Virus record (IMG/VR): IMGVR_UViG_3300025430_001071
Coordinates: 1-46,420 of that record
Direction: 5' to 3' (one strand)
Length of the DNA stretch: 46,420 nt
Source of the DNA: a virus
The translations under genes and the position numbers were made by a program. Shown in pieces: positions 16,661-22,745 of this stretch; within the stretch, counting starts at the first letter, position 1; each line of letters begins with the position of its first letter. The notes beneath the pieces were generated by a model. That model had not been told where the DNA came from. It was given only the letters and a program-made list of their open reading frames with translations, and ran no database searches.

Positions 16661-17560
16661 ATGACTGCTATTACGACCGCCACTGAAATTCAAGTACAGG
16701 GTACCTTGGTGATTGATTTGGCCAAAGGTCTTAATATGCAAAAGATCTATACATTGGTACAAGATGCGTATCCTAACGATCCATCTTTGACTGTAACAGG
16801 TGTGTCCATTCCCTTGTTTAATATTGGTTGTAAGCATACAGGGGTTATTGATCCTATCACTGACGTCAAAGAAGCTGTCAGTAGGTTGTATGACCAGTTG
16901 ATGAAAAGTTATTTGGAGCCAATATTCACAGTATTAAAAAAGTTATTTGATGCTCTGAAACATTTTGGACTAGCAGATTTAGATCTTACAATTCCCATAC
17001 TTGACCTTCATATTAGTGATTTGTTTTCTAAGGATTTGTACGATAAACTAAAAGCTAGATTGTTAGACTTATACAATAACGCCAAAGATCAATTGCTTGA
17101 GTTATTGAAATTATTGGAAATACCTTATCCGTTTTTTACGGACTTCAGTATACCAGAACTAGAAATTGATGAAATTGTGAAAAGAGTCAAAGCCAGTTTG
17201 TGGACTTTCTTTTATAAAATTATCAGTAATATTATAGAATTAATTGAAATTGGTCTTAAGGCATATGACCTAGCCACCACTAAAAAATTAGTATGGAGTG
17301 AGCTCTGGAATCAACTTAAACAGGCAATACTTGGACAGATATTAGACTTCTTGTTGCGTATGCCTACTTTCCAAGAAATTGAAGATGCCATCAAGGCCTA
17401 TGCCAAAGCAATTTATGGTAAAGCCGAAGCAACCTATGAAGAATTAATGGCCATTATCAAAAATTTCCATCTTCCAATTTTTGGAAATCCCTTTGATTGG
17501 ATATTTCCTATTGACATATCAGTTAATCGCCCTAATATCGATTTTGCCAAAATAGTGTGA
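16661..17560 (+). CDS. Phage protein of 299 residues, helical, unknown
   Basis: The N-terminus (residues 1-60) is beta-like; residues 65-270 are long Leu/Ile-rich amphipathic helices with repeats such as DLYDKLKARLLDLYNNAKDQ and a recurrent aromatic IPxPFFTDF turn, without true membrane segments. The C-terminus reads FGNPFDWIFPIDISVNRPN. A virion or tail-associated protein is likely from context. Its stop overlaps a GTG frame that continues with similar composition. Confidence 0.7.
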   Translation: MTAITTATEIQVQGTLVIDLAKGLNMQKIYTLVQDAYPNDPSLTVTGVSIPLFNIGCKHTGVIDPITDVKEAVSRLYDQLMKSYLEPIFTVLKKLFDALKHFGLADLDLTIPILDLHISDLFSKDLYDKLKARLLDLYNNAKDQLLELLKLLEIPYPFFTDFSIPELEIDEIVKRVKASLWTFFYKIISNIIELIEIGLKAYDLATTKKLVWSELWNQLKQAILGQILDFLLRMPTFQEIEDAIKAYAKAIYGKAEATYEELMAIIKNFHLPIFGNPFDWIFPIDISVNRPNIDFAKIV

Positions 17561-17694
17561 ATAATTTTGTTGGGCAGATAATAGCAGAATTTGTTAAGGC
17601 CGTAGACAAAATATTAAAATTATTTGGTATATCTTTTGTTATTCCTATAATTGAAATTCCTGTTATCCTGTGTGCTGTAAAAAATCCCTCTTGA
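17557..17694 (+). CDS. Short frame continuing the previous protein's style (45 residues)
   Basis: A GTG overlapping the TGA of the previous gene (GTGTGA) opens a frame in the -1 register: VNNFVGQIIAEFVKAVDKIL... ending AVKNPS. Its Ile/Val/Pro pattern matches the upstream protein's C-terminus, so it is either a small coupled gene or the remainder of that protein separated by a frameshift. No clear slippery heptamer is seen at the junction. It ends at the promoter for the next unit. Confidence 0.4.
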   Translation: MNNFVGQIIAEFVKAVDKILKLFGISFVIPIIEIPVILCAVKNPS

Positions 17695-17724
17695 CATATC
17701 AATAATTCTACCGTACAATAAATA
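17691..17724 (+). promoter_or_regulatory. Overlapping host-type and late-type promoter
   Basis: TTGACA (17691-17696), 17-base spacer, TACAAT (17714-17719). The -10 box overlaps AATAAATA (17717-17724), a late-promoter-like element, so the two exported-protein genes that follow could be expressed both early and late. Confidence 0.7.
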
Positions 17725-17742
17725 ATAATATCCAAAAGGGTA

Positions 17743-17778
17743 AACCAACATAGTTGGTTGCTAGGGTGAGAGACCCTA
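17743..17778 (+). ncRNA. Structured 5' leader with two perfect hairpins
   Basis: AACCAAC/GTTGGTT (7 bp, loop ATA) at 17743-17759 and TAGGGT/ACCCTA (6 bp, loop GAGAG) at 17762-17778 lie in the leader between the promoter and the ATG at 17842; more GC-rich, possibly paired sequence follows to about 17820. The density of structure is unlike other leaders here. It could be a cis-acting RNA; no riboswitch class is recognised. Confidence 0.5.
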
Positions 17779-17841
17779 AGAGCAGGCGGAGCTCGTTCAT
17801 GCTTTTTGGGTCCGTCGCAGTTTACATAAGAGGTATTACAA

Positions 17842-18252
17842 ATGAAAAAATTGTTAATTGTTACAGCACTAATGGCAAGTTCAGCAATGGCACAAACTCC
17901 ACCACCAGACGTCGCCATGGTGGTAAGTATCCAACCACGATATGTCACAGTTCAACAACGACAATGTGAAGTACGTGAAGTAGTAAGAGACAATAGCCGC
18001 GGGGACACCGCAATTGGCGCACTAGCTGGTGGTGCGATTGGTAGTACTATTGGTGGCAATAGTCGTGATAGGCTAGTTGGCGGGGTTGCAGGTGCGTTAC
18101 TGGGCGGTGCTATTGGCAATTCAGTAGGACAAGATTCGGCTCATATTGAGCAACGTGAAGTGTGCCGTATGATACCTGTTCAAATTCAACAAGGTCGTGC
18201 GATAACATTTGATTATCACGGACAGCAATTTACTCAAATACTTGGGTACTAA
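17842..18252 (+). CDS. Exported glycine-zipper protein (17-kDa surface antigen-like)
   Basis: A Sec signal peptide (MKKLLIVTALMASSAMAQ) precedes a 118-residue mature protein. Residues 57-100 contain the glycine-zipper repeat TAIGALAGGAIGSTIGG ... GVAGALLGGAIGNSVG typical of YmgG/Rickettsia 17-kDa antigen proteins of Gram-negative outer membranes; two Cys flank it. No lipobox Cys at the cleavage site, so it is probably not a lipoprotein. It is bacterial in style, acting in the host envelope. AAGAGGTATTACAA precedes the ATG. Likely cotranscribed with the next exported protein. Confidence 0.8.
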   Translation: MKKLLIVTALMASSAMAQTPPPDVAMVVSIQPRYVTVQQRQCEVREVVRDNSRGDTAIGALAGGAIGSTIGGNSRDRLVGGVAGALLGGAIGNSVGQDSAHIEQREVCRMIPVQIQQGRAITFDYHGQQFTQILGY

Positions 18253-18262
18253 GGAAATCACA

Positions 18263-18571
18263 ATGAAAAAAATTATACTGGCAAGTTTAATGACATTGGC
18301 AATGACAGCACATGCTCATGAAGGATTCCATGATCGCTGTTGCTATCGTGGCCATGGACTAGGTTGGGTAGGGCCAGCTTTTATTGGTGGAGTAATTGGA
18401 TATGAATTGGCTCGTCCACCAGTATATGTAGCACCACCTGTGGTTATTGAACAACCTCCTGTTTATATTAACCAACAGCCCTACTATCAAGCACCCCCAG
18501 CAGGCTATCACTGGCAACAGATGATTGACCCACAAACAGGCATCGCAAAGATTGTATTGGTTCCAAATTAA
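18263..18571 (+). CDS. Small exported Pro/Tyr-rich protein
   Basis: The ATG at 18263 follows AAGGAAATCACA, ten bases after the previous stop, and begins a clear signal peptide (MKKIILASLMTLAMTAHA). The mature part has HDRCCYRGHG, a short glycine-rich segment (FIGGVIGYELARPP) and a Pro/Tyr/Gln-rich stretch, ending GYHWQQMIDPQTGIAKIV. It resembles small periplasmic or outer-membrane-associated proteins of proteobacteria. Exact role unknown; pairing with the glycine-zipper gene suggests both modify the host envelope. Confidence 0.75.
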   Translation: MKKIILASLMTLAMTAHAHEGFHDRCCYRGHGLGWVGPAFIGGVIGYELARPPVYVAPPVVIEQPPVYINQQPYYQAPPAGYHWQQMIDPQTGIAKIVLVPN

Positions 18572-18606
18572 TAGACATTGACTGATAATATCTGTTATAG
18601 TTTAGT

Positions 18607-19155
18607 ATGACTACAAATTTAAAAACACACGTACTATCTAGTGGTAAACTAATCTATGTCTATGATGGATTGATACCCGCTGTTATTAGAAATCGCATTT
18701 TTGATTTTGTCCGTAAATCAGCATATTTTATAGGATGGCCTGACGCAGATCATGAAGTAGCCGCAAGACATCAATGTCTGTATACTGCCTACAATGAACA
18801 AAATAATCAGGATGCTGGGCTACTACCATTTTTAAAAACTACCGAAGTAAATGATCTAATCAAAGATCTAGAAGTAAAACGTTCAGTGGTTAATTTATCA
18901 GTGCCCAGTCACACTCATTTCCCACATACACATCCAGAACAACTGGTTGCCTTATACTATGTGAATTTGGAATGGGATCATAGCTGGCATGGCGAAACAT
19001 TGTTTTATTCAGAAGATATGAATGACATTGATCTAGCATTGCCCTATACACCTGGCAGGCTGGTGTTGTTTGATGGACGTACTCCACACAGTGTTAGACC
19101 TCAAAGCCAAATAGCTGATCACTATAGATTCACCTACGCTATTACATTCAACTGA
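18607..19155 (+). CDS. 2OG-Fe(II) oxygenase, prolyl-hydroxylase-like
   Basis: The 182-residue protein has the prolyl-4-hydroxylase-type core: PHTHPEQLVALYYVN (H107 and H109), GETLFYSED, then PGRLVLFDGRTPHSVRP (distal H161) and YRFTYAI (R174, the 2OG-binding Arg). The first metal motif reads HTH rather than the usual HxD, so H109 stands where the acidic ligand would be. It may bind metal in a variant way or have altered activity. Substrate unknown; related phage proteins are common but uncharacterised. The next gene is another oxygenase starting 2 bases after the stop. Confidence 0.75.
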   Translation: MTTNLKTHVLSSGKLIYVYDGLIPAVIRNRIFDFVRKSAYFIGWPDADHEVAARHQCLYTAYNEQNNQDAGLLPFLKTTEVNDLIKDLEVKRSVVNLSVPSHTHFPHTHPEQLVALYYVNLEWDHSWHGETLFYSEDMNDIDLALPYTPGRLVLFDGRTPHSVRPQSQIADHYRFTYAITFN

Positions 19156-19156
19156 T

Positions 19157-19654
19157 ATGTTTGTTATTATCGATAATGCGTTGACTGAAGAAGAAAGGCT
19201 GTCTATCCTGGAGGTATTTGCCAATGGTCCAGGAAAATATGATGGCACAAATTCTGGAAAGAACAAATGGATTGATGTGGAAGATTTTGATAAGCAGGAT
19301 TTTCCACTTAATGCCATCATAGATGTGGCCAAATACAAATTTGATCTCACCAACATGGTGGGAGTTGAATGCTGGAGTCACTATGGAGTGGGGGTAGGCT
19401 ACCACGTTGACAAAGATGAAAAAGTTTGGACTGATACTGGTGAAGTCAAAACACCTATGTGTAGCATAGTATATTATGCCCAAGTAGAAAATCTAGTAGG
19501 TGGCAGATTTTTGAGTACAGAAAAAAACATCATGGCCAAGACCAATAGATTGATCATGTTTTCTCCAGGACTGATACACGGAGTTGAACAGTTTACTGGA
19601 ACTAGGAATATCGTAGCTATCAATCCTTGGTCGTATAAAATAGATTTGACATAA
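19157..19654 (+). CDS. 2OG-Fe(II) oxygenase with complete HxD...H...R set
   Basis: A 165-residue protein: GYHVDKDEK gives H83 and D85, VGGRFLSTE the middle strand, LIMFSPGLIHGVEQ the distal His (H141), and TRNIVAIN the Arg (R150). All metal and cosubstrate residues expected for a 2OG-Fe(II) dioxygenase are present. It is coupled to the preceding, variant oxygenase, so the two may act on related substrates. Substrate unknown. The promoter for the tmRNA region overlaps its last codons. Confidence 0.78.
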   Translation: MFVIIDNALTEEERLSILEVFANGPGKYDGTNSGKNKWIDVEDFDKQDFPLNAIIDVAKYKFDLTNMVGVECWSHYGVGVGYHVDKDEKVWTDTGEVKTPMCSIVYYAQVENLVGGRFLSTEKNIMAKTNRLIMFSPGLIHGVEQFTGTRNIVAINPWSYKIDLT

Positions 19655-19674
19655 GCAACTAAATATCGTATAGT
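19646..19674 (+). promoter_or_regulatory. Host-type promoter, TTGACA-17-TATAGT
   Basis: A perfect TTGACA -35 with 17-base spacing to TATAGT. It is the best promoter upstream of the basic peptide, the homing endonuclease and the tmRNA gene, which may all lie on one transcript ending at the terminator at 20911-20940. Confidence 0.75.
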
Positions 19675-19698
19675 TTAACTTTAACAAGGAGTACCATT

Positions 19699-19770
19699 AT
19701 GGCAAGAGCAAGAAGTTTGAAGACAATGGCTAAACGTGCGGCTAAACGTCACGTTAGTAAACGTCGTTAA
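19699..19770 (+). CDS. 23-residue highly basic peptide
   Basis: A strong AAGGAG sits nine bases before an ATG that encodes 23 residues, 11 of them Arg or Lys, plus one His (it begins MARARSLKTMAKRAAK and ends SKRR). The good ribosome site and the promoter directly upstream argue it is made. It resembles nucleic-acid-binding tails and could bind RNA or DNA; a leader-peptide role for the downstream RNA is another option. Function unknown. Confidence 0.6.
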   Translation: MARARSLKTMAKRAAKRHVSKRR

Positions 19771-19808
19771 GAATTGAGCAAGTCTCAATAGTAAGACTGT
19801 ATGAAGTA

Positions 19809-19828
19809 GATTGAAAAGGATTCAAGAC
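19809..19828 (+). repeat. Imperfect copy of the tmRNA acceptor-arm upstream sequence
   Basis: These 20 bases match 20658-20677 at 17 of 20 positions (GATxGAAAAGxxTTCAAGAC). The second copy belongs to the tmRNA acceptor piece; the homing endonuclease lies between the two. The pair looks like a partial target duplication left by endonuclease insertion. The flanking 19771-19853 region also contains TTGAGCAAG, like the tmRNA coding piece, so it could be a decayed tmRNA fragment. No gene is seen in it. Confidence 0.55.
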
Positions 19829-19864
19829 GTGGGTTCTTTTAGGCGGAGTCGAAGTGTCGTCCGG

Positions 19865-19872
19865 CATAAATA
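19865..19872 (+). promoter_or_regulatory. Late-promoter-like motif CATAAATA
   Basis: Five bases before the preferred homing-endonuclease ATG at 19878. Could give a near-leaderless late transcript of the endonuclease, as T4 homing genes are often expressed late, or be fortuitous. Confidence 0.4.
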
Positions 19873-19877
19873 CATTT

Positions 19878-20651
19878 ATGTATTACTATGTCTATCAAAT
19901 AACAAACTTGCTGAACAGTAAGATTTATGTTGGAAAACATAAATCTGTCAAACATCCTTCTGAAAATGGATACTACGGTTCAGGAAAACAAATCACTGCC
20001 GCTATTAAAAAATATGGTGTAGAAAACTTTAACAAAGAAGTTTTACATTACTGCTCGTCATTAGAAGAAATGGCTGACAAAGAAGCAGAAGTTGTTACAG
20101 AAGATTTTGTAAAAAGATCTGATACTTACAATATGCACAAAGGCGGTCCAGGAGGGTGGGATCATTATAACGGTAGCAAAGAACATAGTGAAAATTCTCG
20201 TAAAGGCGGCAAAAAAAGCGGCAAGCGATTAAACGATTTTATAGCAGAGCAAAAGGCTAATAATACAGAATGGTGGCAAAACTGGTATGCTAATGTAGTA
20301 GAACAAAATCGTAATAAAAATAATAATAGTTGGTTGAACATTTCTGAAGATGAGATACAACGAAGAAAAAAGCAACAAAGTGAAAATGCAGCAGGGCATA
20401 AGAATAGTCAATACGGTAAGATTTGGATATCAAATGTATTGACAAAAGAAGTAAAACGCATTATAATAAATGACACTATTCCAGAAGGATGGGTAAGAGG
20501 CAAGAAAGGCCACGTTCCTAAAAAACTGTGGGTAAATAATAGTGTTAAAGAACATTATATCTTGATTGAAAAAAAGCAAGAATATGTTTCTAAAGGATTT
20601 AGTAGTGGCAGGCTTGAATCAAGTATGGCACGAAACAGAATAGTAGTTTAA
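19878..20651 (+). CDS. GIY-YIG homing endonuclease
   Basis: The first 90 residues form a GIY-YIG nuclease: YYVYQITNLLNSKIYVGKHK (the two Tyr-containing strands), GYYGSGKQITAAIKKYG, and later EMADKEAEVV with the catalytic Glu. The rest is basic and contains repeated segments (SEHSENSRKGGKKSG; LWVNNSVKEHYIL) like the DNA-binding NUMOD units of T4 Seg/I-TevI-type enzymes. The ATG at 19878 begins exactly at the GIY-YIG fold; a GTG at 19854 would add eight residues. It sits just before the tmRNA acceptor piece and is flanked by imperfect repeats, which suggests it invaded the tmRNA locus as a selfish element. Confidence 0.88.
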   Translation: MYYYVYQITNLLNSKIYVGKHKSVKHPSENGYYGSGKQITAAIKKYGVENFNKEVLHYCSSLEEMADKEAEVVTEDFVKRSDTYNMHKGGPGGWDHYNGSKEHSENSRKGGKKSGKRLNDFIAEQKANNTEWWQNWYANVVEQNRNKNNNSWLNISEDEIQRRKKQQSENAAGHKNSQYGKIWISNVLTKEVKRIIINDTIPEGWVRGKKGHVPKKLWVNNSVKEHYILIEKKQEYVSKGFSSGRLESSMARNRIVV

Positions 20652-20652
20652 T

Positions 20653-20910
20653 GCTTTGATAGAAAAGTGTTCAAGACCCGGCTTCGAAGCCGGCACCTCC
20701 ACCTAAGTGTATGCTGTATATTTAGGTGGGGGTGACATGGTGATCGATTGAGCAAAGAGTATTGACAGGATCTACTCGGCAATGTAGAAGCCGTTAGGAT
20801 TGGGGTGACCCGATCGAAGACACAAAAAAAGTAATCGCAAACGACGATACATTCCTATTGGCCGCAAACGCCTAATAGCGAGGTAGTTATACCTTGTAAC
20901 CAAAAATAGC
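20653..20910 (+). ncRNA. ssrA: Circularly permuted (two-piece) tmRNA gene; tag ANDDTFLLAANA
   Basis: tmRNA frees stalled ribosomes and adds a degradation tag. Here the order is permuted: acceptor piece first (P2 3' strand TGTTCAA, T-arm hairpin around TTCGAA, CACCTCC then ACC at 20694-20703), a short spacer (20704-20727), then the coding piece starting GGGGGTG at 20728. CACCTCC pairs with GGGGGTG over 7 bp, and the third pair is G-U, the alanine identity mark. TTGAGCA after the D-like region pairs with TGTTCAA. The tag frame begins at GCA 20837 in the context GTAATCGCAAACGACGA, close to E. coli ssrA, and ends TAA TAG at 20873-20878. Two-piece tmRNAs are known from alphaproteobacteria, cyanobacteria and some betaproteobacteria. 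The T-loop is slightly irregular (6 or 8 bases). Exact processed ends are not determined. Confidence 0.88.
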
Positions 20911-20940
20911 AGAAAGGCTCTTGACGGGGCCTTTCTTTTT
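20911..20940 (+). terminator. Terminator of the tmRNA gene, containing the next promoter's -35
   Basis: AGAAAGGC/GCCTTTCT forms an 8-bp stem followed by a T run. The 10-base loop contains TTGACG, the -35 box of the promoter at 20921-20949. Confidence 0.85.
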
Positions 20941-20949
20941 GTGTATAAT
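20921..20949 (+). promoter_or_regulatory. Host-type promoter, TTGACG-17-TATAAT, nested in terminator
   Basis: TTGACG (20921-20926), 17-base spacer, TATAAT (20944-20949), 25 bases before the metallopeptidase ATG. The terminator stem occupies the spacer. Confidence 0.8.
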
Positions 20950-20973
20950 AGATACACACTTAGAAAGGAATCC

Positions 20974-21399
20974 ATGGACATCCAGTTTAATCTTAGAAAG
21001 AGTGCCACATCGGCCTTTATCACTAACACTATTTTATTTTTTGAACAGGAACTTAAACTTAAAAAAAGCACGTGGAGTATGGGAGTTTTTACTAAACGTG
21101 GCATGGCCAAAGAAACTAATGCCAGGGGCTATGTCAGTAAAATTGGTCCAAAACACTTGATCATGGTTTTAGACTCCAGCTTAGACACTGAACGGTTGGT
21201 TTTGACCATAGCACATGAAATGGTTCATGCCAAACAGTATGCTCGGGGACAGCTCAAAAATATTCCCGATAGATTACAAACCAAATATTGGATGGGCAAG
21301 AAAGTTAGCAAACGCTATCATCAACAGCCTTGGGAATTAGAAGCATTTGCCAAAGAACGCATACTGGCCAATAAGGTTTTCCAAATCATCAACAAATAA
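20974..21399 (+). CDS. SprT-like zinc metallopeptidase
   Basis: The 141-residue protein has TIAHEMVHAKQYARG (HExxH zinc site) and PWELEAFAKE further on, where a Glu could be the third ligand. Size and layout resemble SprT/WSS-type minimal metallopeptidases. The ATG at 20974 follows AGAAAGGAATCC; earlier in-frame starts would lie in the promoter. The zinc helix is close to that of the HAD fusion protein at 367, so the two are probably related. Target protein unknown; DNA-protein crosslink repair is a known SprT-family role but is only a possibility here. Confidence 0.78.
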   Translation: MDIQFNLRKSATSAFITNTILFFEQELKLKKSTWSMGVFTKRGMAKETNARGYVSKIGPKHLIMVLDSSLDTERLVLTIAHEMVHAKQYARGQLKNIPDRLQTKYWMGKKVSKRYHQQPWELEAFAKERILANKVFQIINK

Positions 21400-21463
21400 T
21401 GCTGTTATTGATTTTTTCTATTACAGTCATTGAAACAATTATTGTTAAAAGCTATTAAAACGC

Positions 21464-21492
21464 TTGATCTAAGTGTTAAATACTATTACAAT
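21464..21492 (+). promoter_or_regulatory. Host-type promoter for ahpC, TTGATC-17-TACAAT
   Basis: TTGATC (21464-21469) and TACAAT (21487-21492) with 17 bases between, 57 bases before the ahpC ATG. An inverted repeat overlaps the -10 box. Confidence 0.6.
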
Positions 21493-21512
21493 ATTATATC
21501 AGTATAAACACT
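21472..21512 (+). repeat. Imperfect inverted repeat over the ahpC promoter
   Basis: AGTGTTAAATACT and AGTATAAACACT form arms of about 12 bp (one bulge) separated by 16 bases that include the -10 box. It could be an operator for a redox or other regulator, or a hairpin at the transcript start. It does not clearly match the OxyR consensus. Confidence 0.5.
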
Positions 21513-21548
21513 GAGTACAAGTTTTTCATTATACACACAGGAGGAAAT

Positions 21549-22088
21549 ATGAAAACAATCGGCGATAAGTTAGAACATTTTGTAGTAACAGGTGTTAAGC
21601 CAGGACAACCAGAAGATGCTTTCTTCAACATTACAGATGAAACCTTTTTAGGTAAGTGGAAAGTGATCGTATTCTATCCAAAGGATTTTACATTTGTTTG
21701 CCCAACAGAAATTGTTGCCTATGACAAGTTGAATCAAGATTTTGAAGATCGTGATGCTGTATTGTTGACAGGTTCAACAGACAACGAGTTCTGTAAAATT
21801 GCTTGGCAAAAGAGCCATCCAGATTTGGTCAATATCAAACACACACAATTTGCTGATACACAGCGTGGTGAATTGAGCTTGGCAGAACAACTAGGTGTAT
21901 TCTATGCGCCAGCAGGTGCCGCACTTCGCGCTACATTCATTGTTGATCCAGACAACACGATCCAGCACGTTACAGTAAACAACTTGGACGTAGGTCGTAG
22001 CCCAGAAGAAACTCTGCGTATTCTTGACGCTCTACAAACTGGCGAGCTATGTGCTTGTAACCGTGTGGTAGGTGGGGAGACTCTATAA
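21549..22088 (+). CDS. ahpC: Alkyl hydroperoxide reductase AhpC (peroxiredoxin)
   Basis: A 179-residue 2-Cys peroxiredoxin that reduces hydrogen peroxide and organic peroxides in the cytoplasm. DFTFVCPTE carries the peroxidatic C51; the C-terminal GELCACNR carries C168 and C170 as resolving cysteines, the arrangement of the AhpC type that is recycled by AhpD (as in mycobacteria). AGGAGGAAAT lies just before the ATG. The following ahpD starts at the overlapping last base of the TAA, so the pair is an operon. No AhpF is seen. Confidence 0.95.
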   Translation: MKTIGDKLEHFVVTGVKPGQPEDAFFNITDETFLGKWKVIVFYPKDFTFVCPTEIVAYDKLNQDFEDRDAVLLTGSTDNEFCKIAWQKSHPDLVNIKHTQFADTQRGELSLAEQLGVFYAPAGAALRATFIVDPDNTIQHVTVNNLDVGRSPEETLRILDALQTGELCACNRVVGGETL

Positions 22089-22603
22089 TGACTGCCTGGG
22101 TAGATCAACTTAAAGAAGGTCTGCCTGAGTACGCCAAGGACACTAAGTTGAACTTGGACGCTGTTATTAAGCGTAGTACTCTAGCAGTTGAGGAAGCAGA
22201 AGGTTGTGCGCTGGCCGCCGCAATGAGCACAGGTAACGGGAAATTAGTTACCTTTATTCAAAGTTCTATGGAAAACTCACAAGAACGAGATGCCGCGCTC
22301 ACTGCCGCATCTTTGATGTCGATGAACAACACTTGGTATCCATATGTAGAGATGGCAGAAGATGCTAACCTTAAAGGTCTTCCGGCTCAACTCAGAATGA
22401 ACGCAATCACAACCCACGGTGGTACGACTAAAGAACGATTTGAGGCATATAGCCTTGCCGCAAGCATTGTTGGAAAATGCGAGTTCTGTGTCTCGGCTCA
22501 TTATAATGGATTAAAAAAGATGGGGTATACTGTTGAGCAGTTACGAGATATTGGTCGTATTGCCGCAGTGATGAATTCGGTGGCTAAGGTACTGAATAGT
22601 TGA
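22088..22603 (+). CDS. ahpD: Alkyl hydroperoxide reductase AhpD
   Basis: A 171-residue all-helical thiol oxidoreductase. GKCEFCVSAHYNGLKK carries the CxxC pair (C131, C134) and H138, matching the C130/C133/H137 active site of Mycobacterium AhpD. AhpD takes electrons from lipoylated dihydrolipoamide succinyltransferase via an adaptor and reduces AhpC. Its place one base after ahpC shows the two phage products are meant to work together; electrons must come from the host. Confidence 0.93.
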   Translation: MTAWVDQLKEGLPEYAKDTKLNLDAVIKRSTLAVEEAEGCALAAAMSTGNGKLVTFIQSSMENSQERDAALTAASLMSMNNTWYPYVEMAEDANLKGLPAQLRMNAITTHGGTTKERFEAYSLAASIVGKCEFCVSAHYNGLKKMGYTVEQLRDIGRIAAVMNSVAKVLNS

Positions 22604-22630
22604 TCTGTTGTTTTTATACAACACTTAGAT

Positions 22631-22650
22631 CTCCAATTTGGGAGTTTTTT
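22631..22650 (+). terminator. Possible weak terminator after ahpD
   Basis: CTCC/GGAG stem (4 bp) with a 6-base loop and TTTTTT. Short stem, so efficiency is doubtful; an alternative TTGGG/CCCAA pairing overlaps it. Confidence 0.4.
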
Positions 22651-22686
22651 ACCCAATTTCAGTATACAAGACCTATAAAAATGCTA

Positions 22687-22692
22687 TATAAT
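22687..22692 (+). promoter_or_regulatory. -10 box TATAAT upstream of the porin gene
   Basis: A perfect TATAAT 54 bases before the porin ATG, with no convincing -35 at the usual distance. AAAGGAAG serves as ribosome site. Confidence 0.5.
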
Positions 22693-22745
22693 AAGCAGTA
22701 ACCTAGATTATAGGTACTTAATTTAAATTAAAAGGAAGTTTATTC

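Noticed and set aside
19829-19864. tRNA or second T-arm in GTGGGTTC...GTCCGGCA
   Set aside because: The stretch does not pair into a cloverleaf or a 5-bp T stem with a matching acceptor strand.
19829-20680. Group I intron interrupting the tmRNA T-arm
   Set aside because: Only about 30 bases separate the endonuclease stop from the T-arm and no P3/P7 core sequences are visible; the free-standing endonuclease reading is simpler.
21430-21512. OxyR binding site upstream of ahpC
   Set aside because: The ATAG-N7-CTAT spacing is not met; only an imperfect inverted repeat can be supported.
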